Counted from the first letter of the stretch, positions 24,840 through 33,395 are shown. The stretch: DNA of 64,000 bases from Streptomyces paradoxus (GCF_014202475.1 NZ_JACHGV010000005.1:1-64000); one strand, 5' to 3'. Program-made: numbers and translations. Notes: generated from the sequence alone by a model not told the origin.

Positions 24840-25961
24840 TCAGCTCAGGCTCTCGACGGTCGTACGCACCTGGGCGATGATGTCGTCGGGCATGGGCGCG
24901 TAGTCGTTCTCGGCGAGGATCTTCTGGCCGTCCTCCGAGGCCGCGTAGCGCAGGAACGCCTTGACGGCGGGCAGGGTGTCGGACTTGTTGCCCTTGTCGC
25001 AGACGATCTCGTACGTCACCAGGACCATCGGGTAGGCGCCCTCGGCCTTGGTCGCGTAGTTCAGCTCCAGCGCGAGGTCCTTGCCGGTGCCGACGACCTT
25101 GGCGTCCGCGATGGCCTTGGTGGCGTTGTCGACGGTCGCCTCGACCGGCTTGCCGGCGCCGGTGTCGATGGCGACGGTCTTGATGCCGTCCTTGGCGTAC
25201 GACAGCTCGAAGTAGCCGATCGCGCCGGCGGTCTGCTTGACCTGCGCGGCGACCCCGGAGGACTGCGGAGCGGACTGGCCGCCCTTGGCCTGCCAGGCCT
25301 TGCCGCCCTCGTACGGGAAGTCCTTCTTGGCGGTGGCGATCAGGTACTTGGTGAAGTTGTCCGTGGTGCCGGACTCGTCCGAGCGGTGGAAGGCCTGGAT
25401 CTTGAGGTTGGGCAGCTTCGCGTCGGGGTTCAGCTTCGCGATCGCCGGGTCGTTCCAGTTGGTGATCTTGCTGTCGAAGATCTTGGCGATCGTCGCGGCG
25501 TCCAGGACGAGGTTGTCGACGCCGGGGACGTTGTAGCCGACGGCGATCGGTCCGCCGACCATCGGCAGGTCGATGCCCTGGCCGCCGGAGCAGATCTTCT
25601 GGGAGGCCTTGACCTCTTCGGGCTTCAGCGCCGAGTCCGAACCGGCCCAGGGGACCTGGCCCTGCGTGAACGCGGTGACACCGGCCCCGGAACCGCCGGC
25701 CTTGTAGTTGATCTCCACCTTGCAGGCCGCGGAGAACTGCTTGACCCACGCGTCGACCGCGTTCTTCTGTGCGGAGGAGCCGTCGGCGAGCACCTGGCCC
25801 GAGGCGTCGTCACACTTGATGTTGCTCGGCGCGGCGGCGTTGGAGGAGCCTCCGTCCGGGTTGCCGGTTTCGTCGGAGCCGCACGCCGTGAGGGCCAGGG
25901 CGCCGGAGACGGCGAGAGCACCGAGAGCGAGGGCCCGCCGGTTCATGCGCTGAAGCTTCAC
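24840..25961 (-). CDS. pstS: Phosphate-binding lipoprotein PstS
   Basis: A 373-residue substrate-binding protein with a lipoprotein signal ending LALTAC, cysteine about residue 27. Phosphate-binding loops include LADGSSAQKNAVDAW, GSGAGVTAF and RSDESGTTDNFTKYL. The GTG at 25961 has GGAAGGAA 5 nt upstream; an ATG five codons later is an alternative. It is the first gene of the pst operon and follows a PHO box. It delivers phosphate to PstCA at the membrane surface. Confidence 0.97.
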   Translation of the reverse strand: MKLQRMNRRALALGALAVSGALALTACGSDETGNPDGGSSNAAAPSNIKCDDASGQVLADGSSAQKNAVDAWVKQFSAACKVEINYKAGGSGAGVTAFTQGQVPWAGSDSALKPEEVKASQKICSGGQGIDLPMVGGPIAVGYNVPGVDNLVLDAATIAKIFDSKITNWNDPAIAKLNPDAKLPNLKIQAFHRSDESGTTDNFTKYLIATAKKDFPYEGGKAWQAKGGQSAPQSSGVAAQVKQTAGAIGYFELSYAKDGIKTVAIDTGAGKPVEATVDNATKAIADAKVVGTGKDLALELNYATKAEGAYPMVLVTYEIVCDKGNKSDTLPAVKAFLRYAASEDGQKILAENDYAPMPDDIIAQVRTTVESLS

Positions 25962-26077
25962 TTGAGTTCCTTCCAGGAGCCGCCGTCCTGATTCGGCGGC
26001 GTGCGAAGTCTGAGTGATGCGGACGCGGTCGCACTCTGCGGGCGCGGCTCGCGTCGGTAAGGCCGAAATTAGGCAGA

Positions 26078-26121
26078 TCAGGTGAAGCCGCCGATGGCCG
26101 CAAATGAACGCGGGGTGAACC
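26078..26121 (-). promoter_or_regulatory. PHO box (PhoP operator) of pstS
   Basis: Read on the minus strand, four 11-nt direct repeat units run from 26121 to 26078. The first starts GGTTCACCCCG, the second CGTTCATTTGC, the third is degenerate and the last is GCTTCACCTGA. These match the Streptomyces PHO-box consensus around GTTCACC. A TAATTT hexamer at 26066-26071 is a plausible -10 just downstream. Confidence 0.9.
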
Positions 26122-26208
26122 CCTGCCTAAGGCCTGGTTAGGTCACGGAATGCTCACGGGGAGAGCACGTCGGCATTCCGCTTTTGCGGACGAAAATGGA
26201 TCTTCCGG

Positions 26209-26643
26209 TCAGCCGGCCGTCCGGGGCAGGTGCAGGACGGCGAGCAGTTCGTCCACCAGGGGCCGGTCGTGGGCCTGGGTGAGGCGGTCCCGGGCGGCGG
26301 CGGGATTCAGCCACAGGACCCGGTCCACCTCGTCCGTCGGGGAGAACGCGCAGGACACCGCCTCGGCCGCCCAGTAGCGGACCTTCTTGGGGCGGCCGTT
26401 GGCCCGATAGCGCTGGGTGGACAGCTCGGGGCCCGGCACGGCCCGGCAGCCCGTCTCCTCCGCCACCTCGCGCAGCGCGCCCGCGAGTGCCTCCTCGCCG
26501 CGCTTCAGTTTCCCCTTCGGCCACGACCAGTCGTCGTATTTCGGCCGGTGAATGAGGCAGAGCTCCGGCTCGCCCGTGGCGGGGGAGCGGCGCCACAGCA
26601 CACAGCCCGCCGCCTGAACCGTGGTGTCCTTGGGGGTGCTCAC
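26209..26643 (-). CDS. Nudix hydrolase (MutT-like)
   Basis: A 144-residue Nudix protein. The Nudix box is complete: G-x5-E-x7-REVAEETG within KLKRGEEALAGALREVAEET. I prefer the GTG at 26643: the AGGAGG element sits only 2 nt from a GTG at 26652 but 11 nt from this one. Neighbours (CHAD, Ppk, Pst) suggest a link to phosphate or polyphosphate metabolism, for example hydrolysis of a phosphorylated nucleotide or inositol-like substrate. It is the last gene of the ppk operon. Confidence 0.92.
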   Translation of the reverse strand: MSTPKDTTVQAAGCVLWRRSPATGEPELCLIHRPKYDDWSWPKGKLKRGEEALAGALREVAEETGCRAVPGPELSTQRYRANGRPKKVRYWAAEAVSCAFSPTDEVDRVLWLNPAAARDRLTQAHDRPLVDELLAVLHLPRTAG

Positions 26644-26674
26644 CGGTTTCACCGCCTCCTGGTGCCGGGCCCGG

Positions 26675-27751
26675 TCATGACGCGCCGACGGTCTCCTTCT
26701 GCCAGGCCTGCTGGAACGCGAAACGCGCCGCCTCCACCTCGTGCCGCTGGTCGGCGTGGAGCACGCCGAGGGCGTAGGCCGTGGCCGGGGCGATGCGCGG
26801 GGTACGGGCCGCCTGGGCCGCCGCTGCCGCCGCCTCCGAGGCGTCGCGGTGCCGGTTCAGGGCCTGTCCGGCGGCGAGCAGCCGCAGGTCGACCACGGCG
26901 TTGCCCTTGGGGCCGCTGACGGCCTCGCGGGCGTAGCGGTGCAGGCGCAGCAGCAGGCGGACCTGGTGCCACGGGGCGTCCTGCGGGTGCGGGACGGTGT
27001 CCGGGGACAGGCCGTGGACGAGGGCCGCGGCGTTGTACGGATGCCCCGCGACGACGAGGGGGAGGGCGGTCACGGCGTCGGCGAGACGGTCCTGGGCCGC
27101 CGTGGAGAGGGGACGCAGGTCGGTGGTGCCGGCGGTCTTGGCGAGCGGGACCTCGCTGGCCAGCACCGCGACCTTGTCCGCGACGGCGTGGAAGCGGCTG
27201 CTGCCCACGGCCTGCAGGGCCGTGGAGTGGGCCCGGGTGCGGGCGAGCGTCAACTGCCGGTCGAGCAGGGCGCCCGCCTTGGCCGCTCCTACCGTCAGGT
27301 TGCCGCGTTCCTGGGCGGGCGGGCCGGCCTTGGGCAGTGATGCCGCCGCTGCCCGTGCACCCGTCCGGGCCGGGAACGCCGTCGAGCCCGACAGGCGGTG
27401 CAGGGCCGCCAGCAGGCGTTCCAGACGTGCCGTGTACGCGTGTTCCATCGCCAGCGTGCCCGACACCCAGGCCAGTTCGGGCCGCATCGCCTCGCACCAG
27501 TCCGAGTCGAGGAGCGACTGGAACGTGTGCAGGCTGGCGCTGATGCGGCGGGCCGAGCGGCGCAGGGCACGGGCCGCCTCGGCGGATCCCTCCGAGCCGT
27601 TCGCCCCCGACCCCGTCTCCCGGTGCAGGCGCAGTGCGCGGAGGAACTCCGTGGCCTGGGCCCGCAGATAGCCCGCGAGGGCGTCACCGGTGGGGACGGG
27701 CCCGGCGTGCCTGGACCGGGGATCCGTCGGGTCAAGGTGTTGCTGTGCCAC
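26675..27751 (-). CDS. CHAD-domain polyphosphate-binding protein
   Basis: A 358-residue helical protein. Two CHAD repeats are seen, with conserved His and basic residues: ALRRSARRISASLHTFQSLL and VRLLLRLHRYAREAV. CHAD domains bind polyphosphate through a basic channel, and the gene follows ppk with a 20-nt overlap. It starts with GTG at 27751. It probably places or protects polyphosphate made by the kinase. Confidence 0.92.
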   Translation of the reverse strand: MAQQHLDPTDPRSRHAGPVPTGDALAGYLRAQATEFLRALRLHRETGSGANGSEGSAEAARALRRSARRISASLHTFQSLLDSDWCEAMRPELAWVSGTLAMEHAYTARLERLLAALHRLSGSTAFPARTGARAAAASLPKAGPPAQERGNLTVGAAKAGALLDRQLTLARTRAHSTALQAVGSSRFHAVADKVAVLASEVPLAKTAGTTDLRPLSTAAQDRLADAVTALPLVVAGHPYNAAALVHGLSPDTVPHPQDAPWHQVRLLLRLHRYAREAVSGPKGNAVVDLRLLAAGQALNRHRDASEAAAAAAQAARTPRIAPATAYALGVLHADQRHEVEAARFAFQQAWQKETVGAS

Positions 27752-29963
27752 GCCGGCGCCTCCGGGCGTCTATGAGCATCTCCTGGACGTTGCGCAGGGG
27801 CTGTCCGTCCGCGTCGGTCGCATGCCGGGTCCAGTCGCCGTCCGGGCCGAGGTGCCAGGAGGCGGTGGAGTCGGACATGCCGGTCTCCAGCAGCCGGTTC
27901 AGGGCCGCTCGGTGGGCCGGGTCGGTGACCCGGACGAGGGCCTCTATCCGGCGGTCGAGGTTGCGGTGCATCATGTCGGCGCTGCCGAACCACACCTCGG
28001 GCTCGCCGCCGTTGCCGAAGGCGAACACCCGGGAGTGCTCCAGGAAACGGCCGAGGATCGAGCGGACCCGGATGTTCTCCGACAGGCCCGCCACGCCCGG
28101 GCGCACCGCGCAGATGCCGCGCACCCAGATGTCCACCGGCACGCCCGCCTGGGCCGCGCGGTAGCAGGCGTCGATGACGGCCTCGTCGACCATCGAGTTG
28201 ACCTTGATGCGGACGTAGGCGGGGCGGCCCGCGCGGTGGTGCTGGACTTCCTTGGTGATCCGCGAGACCAGGCCGTCGCGCAGCGACTTGGGCGCGACGA
28301 GCAGCCGTCGGTAGGTCTCCCGGCGCGAGTAGCCGGACAGGCGGTTGAAGAGGTCCGAGAGGTCGGCGCCGACCTGCGGGTCGGCCGTGAGCAGTCCGAG
28401 GTCCTCGTAGAGGCGGGCCGTCTTCGGGTGGTAGTTGCCGGTGCCGACGTGGCTGTAGCGGCGGAGCGTCTCGCCCTCCTGGCGGACCACCAGCGACAGC
28501 TTGCAGTGGGTCTTCAGGCCGACCAGGCCGTAGACCACGTGGCAGCCGGCCTCCTCCAGCTTGCGCGCCCACTTGATGTTGGCGTGCTCGTCGAAGCGGG
28601 CCTTGATCTCGACCAGGACCAGCACCTGCTTGCCGGTCTCGGCGGCCTCGATGAGCGCGTCGACTATCGGGGAGTCACCGGACGTCCGGTACAGGGTCTG
28701 CTTGATGGCGAGGACGTCCGGGTCGCCGGCCGCCTGCTCCAGGAAGGCCTGGACGGAGGTGGAGAACGAGTCGTACGGGTGGTGCAGCAGCACGTCCCGC
28801 TCGCGCAGCGCGGCGAAGATGTCCGGCGCGGACGCCGACTCGACCTCGGCCAGGTCCCGGTGGGTGCCGGCGACGAACTTGCGGTACTTCAGCTCCGGCC
28901 GGTCCAGGGAGGCGATCCGGAACAGGCCCGTGAGGTCCAGCGGGCCCGGCAGCGGGTACACCTCGGCCTCGCTGATCTTCAGCTCGCGCACCAGCAGGTC
29001 CAGGACCTCGCGGTCGATGGACTCCTCGACCTCCAGGCGCACCGGCGGCCCGAAGCGGCGCCGCATGAGCTCCTTCTCCAGGGCCTGGAGGAGGTTCTCC
29101 GCGTCGTCCTCCTCGACCTCCAGGTCCTCGTTGCGGGTGAGGCGGAAGGCGTGGTGCTCCAGCACCTCCATGCCCGGGAACAGCTCCTCCAGGTGGGCGG
29201 CGATGACGTCCTCGATGGGGACGTAGCGGCCCGGGGAGCTCTCCAGGAAGCGGGACAGCAGCGGCGGCACCTTCACCCGGGCGAAGTGCTTGTGGCCCGT
29301 GACCGGGTTGCGCACGACGACGGCCAGGTTCAGCGACAGGCCGGAGATGTACGGGAACGGGTGCGCCGGGTCGACCGCCAGCGGGGTCAGCACGGGGAAG
29401 ATCTGGTGTCGGAACAGGGTGAACAGGCGGGCCTGCTCCTTCTCCTGCAGCTCGCTCCAGCGGACCAGGTGGATGCCCTCCTCCGCAAGGGCGGGGGCGA
29501 CGTCCTCGTGGTAGCAGGCGGCGTGCCGCGCCATCAGCTCACGGGAGCGGGCCCAGATCATCTCCAGCACCTCGCGGGGCTGGAGGCCGGAGGCGGAGCG
29601 GGTGGCCACGCCGGTGGCGATGCGGCGCTTCAGACCGGCCACCCGGACCATGAAGAACTCGTCCAGGTTGCTGGCGAAGATCGCGAGGAAGTTGGCCCGC
29701 TCCAGCAGGGGCGTGTTCGGGTCCTCGGCGAGCTCGAGCACGCGCTCGTTGAACGCGAGCCAACTGCGCTCCCGGTCGAGGAAGCGGCCATGCGGCAGCT
29801 GGGGGCCGTCGTACGGCGACTCCTCGTACGCGTCGAGGTCGGCATCGATGTCCGGTTCCAGATCGGAGACCGCCGCTGCCACCGTGTGGGGGCGGTGGGC
29901 TGCGATGGAGCCCACGGAGGGCTGCGCGTGCTGGACCTGTGCCTGGGTGTTCGGCTGGCTCAT
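27732..29963 (-). CDS. ppk: Polyphosphate kinase Ppk1
   Basis: A 743-residue enzyme that reversibly makes polyphosphate from ATP. All four Ppk1 regions are present: the amino-terminal RFLDRERSWLAFNERVLE, FLAIFASNLDEFFMVRVAGL, the middle domain LEVEESIDREVLDLLVREL and the catalytic region with RYSHVGTGNYHPKTARLYED, whose first His is the usual phospho-acceptor. The second catalytic domain has FGNGGEPEVWFGSADMM. The ATG at 29963 has GGAAGAA 9 nt upstream; longer starts exist but add low-complexity sequence. It leads a ppk-CHAD-Nudix operon. Confidence 0.96.
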   Translation of the reverse strand: MSQPNTQAQVQHAQPSVGSIAAHRPHTVAAAVSDLEPDIDADLDAYEESPYDGPQLPHGRFLDRERSWLAFNERVLELAEDPNTPLLERANFLAIFASNLDEFFMVRVAGLKRRIATGVATRSASGLQPREVLEMIWARSRELMARHAACYHEDVAPALAEEGIHLVRWSELQEKEQARLFTLFRHQIFPVLTPLAVDPAHPFPYISGLSLNLAVVVRNPVTGHKHFARVKVPPLLSRFLESSPGRYVPIEDVIAAHLEELFPGMEVLEHHAFRLTRNEDLEVEEDDAENLLQALEKELMRRRFGPPVRLEVEESIDREVLDLLVRELKISEAEVYPLPGPLDLTGLFRIASLDRPELKYRKFVAGTHRDLAEVESASAPDIFAALRERDVLLHHPYDSFSTSVQAFLEQAAGDPDVLAIKQTLYRTSGDSPIVDALIEAAETGKQVLVLVEIKARFDEHANIKWARKLEEAGCHVVYGLVGLKTHCKLSLVVRQEGETLRRYSHVGTGNYHPKTARLYEDLGLLTADPQVGADLSDLFNRLSGYSRRETYRRLLVAPKSLRDGLVSRITKEVQHHRAGRPAYVRIKVNSMVDEAVIDACYRAAQAGVPVDIWVRGICAVRPGVAGLSENIRVRSILGRFLEHSRVFAFGNGGEPEVWFGSADMMHRNLDRRIEALVRVTDPAHRAALNRLLETGMSDSTASWHLGPDGDWTRHATDADGQPLRNVQEMLIDARRRRRGTATP

Positions 29964-30091
29964 GGACCCATTCTTCCGCGCCGCGAGCATCACGGGCGCG
30001 TCGGACAGCGCGGGCGGGAGTGGGGGTGTCACATGAGTGCTCCCGTTTCCCTCGGGACCCTCACGGGGCGGGGAAGGCTCTGGCACGGCGG

Positions 30092-30127
30092 GATTCATTG
30101 GCCGAGCTTCGCAAGCTCGTCTGAATC
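30092..30127. promoter_or_regulatory. Two-part inverted repeat upstream of ppk
   Basis: GATTCA (30092-30097) and TGAATC (30122-30127) flank an inner perfect stem, CGAGCTT (30103-30109) with AAGCTCG (30113-30119). It lies 130-165 nt upstream of the ppk ATG, so it is either an operator or a 5'-leader hairpin. Function unknown. Confidence 0.4.
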
Positions 30128-30190
30128 AATGGTTACGGAGACATGACGTGCGGGATAGCGGGGGGCGGCCCGCGAGGGGTGCGCGGGTGC

Positions 30191-30230
30191 GGTCCGCGCG
30201 TCCATCCCCCCGTGGAAGGACGCGCGGACC
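30191..30230 (-). terminator. Terminator of the GntR-controlled ABC operon
   Basis: GGTCCGCGCGTCC (30191-30203) pairs perfectly with GGACGCGCGGACC (30218-30230); the loop is 14 nt. It lies just after the leftward permease stop at 30235. Confidence 0.85.
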
Positions 30231-30234
30231 GGGT

Positions 30235-31149
30235 TCAGGGCAGGCGGCGGGCCAGCAGGACGAAGGCGCCGGCCGTCGCGACGGCGGCCACGGCCAGGAG
30301 CAGCCCGCTCTCCACGTACTGCAGGGGCCAGAAGTGGGACTCGGGGTGGAAGGTCGCGCGGGTGAGCGGGACGCCGTTCACGGGTGAGTCGGCCCAGGCG
30401 ACCTGGAGGGCCGAACGGGGCAGTTCGAAGCTGCCGGCCTCGGTGCGGGTGACGGGCGGCCAGAGGTCCTCGCGGTGCCGTTCCAGGAAGGTGTGCAGGA
30501 GCAGGGAGGCCGCGAGGGCCACTCCGGCGGCGGGCAGGGCCCGGCGCCACACCAGTCCGGCCAGGGCCCCGAGGGCGAGACCGGCCAGGGCGTAGGCCAC
30601 GGCCACCGGGCCCGTCGACACGAACACGTCCGGGTAGTACCAGTCGCCGGCCAGGTCGGGATCGGCGTCCCCGCGTGCCCAGACGTTCACCAGGACCAGC
30701 CCGCCCGTGCCGGCGGTGAGCAGCGCGGCGGGGACGGCGAGCTTGGCGGCCAGCCAGCGGGCCGGGGTGACCGACTGGGTCCAGGCCAGCCGTGCGGTGC
30801 CGCTCTCCAGCTCGCGCCCGGTCAGGGCGCCGCCCGCCCAGGCGGCCACCGGGAACATCACCCAGGACAGCAGGGTGACGGTCACCGACAGGCCGCTCGT
30901 GTAGGTGTCGTCGGCGGTGATCGCGTCGACGGCCGCGCAGGACGGGAGCCGGTCGGTCGGGGGTGTGGCGCACGCGCTGTGCCCCGCCCGGGCCTCGTCC
31001 GTGAGGGAGTGCAGCCAGACCAGCGCGGCCGTCGCCGCGGCCAGGACCAGGAGGGCCAGGGCGAGGGCCGTGCGGTGCGTGCGCGCGACCGTACGGACCA
31101 GGCCGCCCGGGCGGCCGGCGGGTGCCGGGGCCGTGCCGGGGGCGGTCAT
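30235..31149 (-). CDS. ABC-2 family permease (second copy)
   Basis: A 304-residue membrane protein with about six helices. GGALTGRELESGTARLAWTQ and the following SVTPARWLAAKLAVPA are shared exactly with the neighbouring permease, and 90 nt of DNA are identical between the two genes. An extracytoplasmic loop follows helix 1 with a Cys pair (HSACATPPTDRLPSCAA). The ATG overlaps the upstream stop by 4 nt. It is the last gene of the operon GntR-ATPase-permease-permease. Confidence 0.88.
   Translation of the reverse strand: MTAPGTAPAPAGRPGGLVRTVARTHRTALALALLVLAAATAALVWLHSLTDEARAGHSACATPPTDRLPSCAAVDAITADDTYTSGLSVTVTLLSWVMFPVAAWAGGALTGRELESGTARLAWTQSVTPARWLAAKLAVPAALLTAGTGGLVLVNVWARGDADPDLAGDWYYPDVFVSTGPVAVAYALAGLALGALAGLVWRRALPAAGVALAASLLLHTFLERHREDLWPPVTRTEAGSFELPRSALQVAWADSPVNGVPLTRATFHPESHFWPLQYVESGLLLAVAAVATAGAFVLLARRLP
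30727..30816. repeat. 90-bp direct repeat, copy 1
   Basis: Base-for-base identical to 31584-31673, same orientation, inside the paralogous permease gene. It encodes the conserved RELESGTARLAWTQ region. Confidence 0.95.
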
Positions 31150-32015
31150 ACGGCCGCTCCCGTGCGGCGGCGCAGCAGGGCGAACGAGGCCGCGGTCGCC
31201 AGCGCGGCGACGGCCAGGACGATGCCGGTCTCCACGAGCTGGAGGGGCCAGAAGTGGGAGGACGGGTGCCGGTGCATCAGGACGGGCGTGCCGGGGGGCA
31301 TCGGCCACAGGTGCGGGCGCACGTCGTCGAGCACGTAGACCAGCGCCATGACGGCCAGGGCCGCGACGGCGAGGGCGGGCAGCGCCCGGCGCACCACCAG
31401 GCCGGCCAGGACGCCGAGGGCGAGGGCGGCCAGGGGGTGGGCGGTGGCGAGGATGCCGTTGGCCTCGAAGACGCTGTCGTCGTGCCACTCGCGCCAGCCC
31501 AGGACGCGCTGCAGGTGGCTGTCGGACGCCCACAGCGCCCGGTGCAGCAGGGTGATCACGAGCGTGCCCGGGACGAGCAGCAGGGCGGGGACGGCGAGCT
31601 TGGCGGCCAGCCAGCGGGCCGGGGTGACCGACTGGGTCCAGGCCAGCCGTGCGGTGCCGCTCTCCAGCTCGCGGCCGATGAGCGCGCCGCCCGCCCAGGC
31701 CCCGGTGAGCACCGGCAGGACGGCGAGGAGTCCGGAGGCGCACGCCACGACCGTGTCGTAGCGGCCGTGCGCGGGCCCGGGGAGGTCGCAACCGAGGTTG
31801 GGGCTGTCCCCGCCGCAGCCCGACGCCCGGTACTCCGCCCAGGCGCTGTCCGCCCCCGGCCCGAGCGCCCACAGCAGCGCCCCGACGGCCACCGCCACCA
31901 GCGCGGCCCAGAACAGCAGTGCCGAGCGGTGCACCCGCAGCATGGCCAGGAACAGGCCGCGCGGCTCCGGGAACCGCCGGACGGCGGTGGGTGCCCCGAC
32001 GGTCGCGGCGCTCAT
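31146..32015 (-). CDS. ABC-2 family permease (first copy)
   Basis: A 289-residue paralogue of the next gene. It has an N-terminal helix, an extracytoplasmic loop with two Cys (RASGCGGDSPNLGCDLPG), then the conserved GALIGRELESGTARLAW block and further helices. It ends in SSHFWPLQLVETGIVLAVAALA, closely like the paralogue. Start ATG 32015 and stop are both coupled to neighbours by ATGA overlaps. The pair probably forms a heterodimeric exporter with the adjacent ATPase. Confidence 0.88.
   Translation of the reverse strand: MSAATVGAPTAVRRFPEPRGLFLAMLRVHRSALLFWAALVAVAVGALLWALGPGADSAWAEYRASGCGGDSPNLGCDLPGPAHGRYDTVVACASGLLAVLPVLTGAWAGGALIGRELESGTARLAWTQSVTPARWLAAKLAVPALLLVPGTLVITLLHRALWASDSHLQRVLGWREWHDDSVFEANGILATAHPLAALALGVLAGLVVRRALPALAVAALAVMALVYVLDDVRPHLWPMPPGTPVLMHRHPSSHFWPLQLVETGIVLAVAALATAASFALLRRRTGAAV
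31584..31673. repeat. 90-bp direct repeat, copy 2
   Basis: Identical to 30727-30816. The rest of the two permease genes has diverged, so this block looks homogenised by gene conversion or held by strong constraint. Confidence 0.95.
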
Positions 32016-32896
32016 ACGGCGGCCTCCCGCGCGTCGAGCAGGAGCGGCGGGGCGTCGGGGGAGCGCAGGTGGGCCAGGACGACTTCCTCCAGGGAGGGGC
32101 GGTCGCCCTGGACCCCGTCGCCGAGGGGGCCCGTGGGCCGGACCAGTGCGGTCAGCTGGCGGCCGGTGGTGCGGGACTCGACCACGGTGTGCGGGCCGAG
32201 CGGGTCGCCCGCCCGGCCGGTGACCAGGGTGTGAGCCGCGAGCAGGTCGTCCAGCGGCCCGGCGAGACGGACGCGGCCGCCGCCGAGCAGCAGCAGGTGG
32301 TCGCAGGAGCCCTCCAGCTCCGCCACCACGTGCGAGGACATGACAACCGTGGTGCCGCGGTCGGCGGCGTCGGCCATGAGGGTGGCCATCAGCTGGTGCC
32401 GGGCGAGGGGATCGAGGTCGGCCATCGGCTCGTCCAGGAGCAGCAGTTCGGGGCGCTTGCCGAGGGCCAGGGCGAGCGCCACGCGGGTGCGCTGGCCGCC
32501 GGAGAGGGAGCGGATCCGCGCGCCCGGGTCGAGGTCGCCCTCCGCGACGATCCGCTCGGCGGCCCCGGCGTCCCAGCGGCGCGGGTTGAGGTCGCGGCCC
32601 AGGCGCAGGGTGCCGGTGACGGTGAGCTGGGGGTGCAGGGGCTTGTTCTGCGCGACGTAGGCGAGGCGCTCGCGGGAGGCCGCCGGGGCCTGGCCGAGCA
32701 CGGTGATCGAGCCGTCGGTGGGCCGCAGCAGCCCGGCCGCCAGGGCGAGCAGGGTGGACTTGCCGGCGCCGTTCGGGCCGACGACGGCGCACACGCGGCC
32801 CGCCGGGAGCCGGAAGGAGCAGCCGTCCAGGGCGGGCCTGCGGCGGCGCCCGAACCTCCTGCCCAGTGCCGCCGCCTCGATGGCGGTGTCGGTCAT
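32012..32896 (-). CDS. ABC transporter ATP-binding protein
   Basis: A 294-residue ATPase: Walker A GPNGAGKST (about residue 40), signature SLSGGQRTRVALALAL, Walker B LLLLDEPMADLDP and VMSSHVVAEL. It belongs to the YtrB/YhcH type that pairs with GntR/YtrA regulators. The ATG at 32896 overlaps the regulator stop by 4 nt. It should drive the two permeases. In other bacteria such operons respond to cell-wall antibiotics, which is only an inference here. Confidence 0.93.
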   Translation of the reverse strand: MTDTAIEAAALGRRFGRRRRPALDGCSFRLPAGRVCAVVGPNGAGKSTLLALAAGLLRPTDGSITVLGQAPAASRERLAYVAQNKPLHPQLTVTGTLRLGRDLNPRRWDAGAAERIVAEGDLDPGARIRSLSGGQRTRVALALALGKRPELLLLDEPMADLDPLARHQLMATLMADAADRGTTVVMSSHVVAELEGSCDHLLLLGGGRVRLAGPLDDLLAAHTLVTGRAGDPLGPHTVVESRTTGRQLTALVRPTGPLGDGVQGDRPSLEEVVLAHLRSPDAPPLLLDAREAAV

Positions 32897-33285
32897 GCGT
32901 CCCCCTTGGAGTCTGCGAAGTGCGCGTCGAGTACGGAAGTGAAGAGGGCGGCCACGTCGTCGTGCTCCAGACCGGCCGCGCGGGCCCGGGCCGCCCACGC
33001 GTCCAGCTCCGCGCGGAGGGGGGAGTCGGCGGGGGCCGCGCCCAGGGACCTGCGGACGAACGTGCCGAGTCCGCGGCGGGCCTCGACCAGGCCCTCGCGC
33101 TCCAGCTCCCGGTAGGCCTTGAGGACCGTGTTCGGGTTGATGGCGGTGGCCTCCACGACCTCGCGGGCCGTGGGGAGCCTGTCGCCCGGCTCCAGCAGGC
33201 CCAGGCGCAGGGCCTGCTTGGTCTGCTGGACGATCTGGACATAGGTGGCCACGCCGCTGCGCCGGTCGATGCGGTACTCGACCAC
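32893..33285 (-). CDS. GntR-family regulator, YtrA subfamily
   Basis: A 130-residue regulator: winged helix (YVQIVQQTKQALRLGLLEPG, PTAREVVEATAINPNTVLKAYRELEREGL) and a short carboxy-terminal dimerisation helix pair, as in YtrA. I prefer the GTG at 33285 because AAAGGGTGG lies 8 nt upstream; an in-frame GTG at 33297 would sit inside the long palindrome. The palindrome at 33293-33328 just upstream implies autorepression of the whole operon. Confidence 0.9.
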   Translation of the reverse strand: MVEYRIDRRSGVATYVQIVQQTKQALRLGLLEPGDRLPTAREVVEATAINPNTVLKAYRELEREGLVEARRGLGTFVRRSLGAAPADSPLRAELDAWAARARAAGLEHDDVAALFTSVLDAHFADSKGDA

Positions 33286-33292
33286 TGCTTGA

Positions 33293-33328
33293 ACCACCCT
33301 TTCACTAATTGAGTAGTGAAAGGGTGGT
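33293..33328. promoter_or_regulatory. 36-bp palindromic operator of the GntR operon
   Basis: ACCACCCTTTCACTA (33293-33307) and TAGTGAAAGGGTGGT (33314-33328) are perfect 15-bp arms around ATTGAG. It overlaps the ribosome binding region of the gntR gene and faces the divergent sigma factor gene at 33396. A natural target for the YtrA-like dimer; an RNA hairpin is also possible. Confidence 0.8.
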
Positions 33329-33395
33329 GGAGCGGGTCGGCAAAGTCAAGCGTGCTTTCGTGAACCGTTCGGCCCGGCCCGTCCGATGAGGAGAT

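Noticed and set aside
30095..30234. Minus-strand reading frame ending VTIDSDELAKLGQ upstream of ppk
   Set aside because: It continues from the shadow of the permease gene through a terminator; no start or ribosome binding site of its own.
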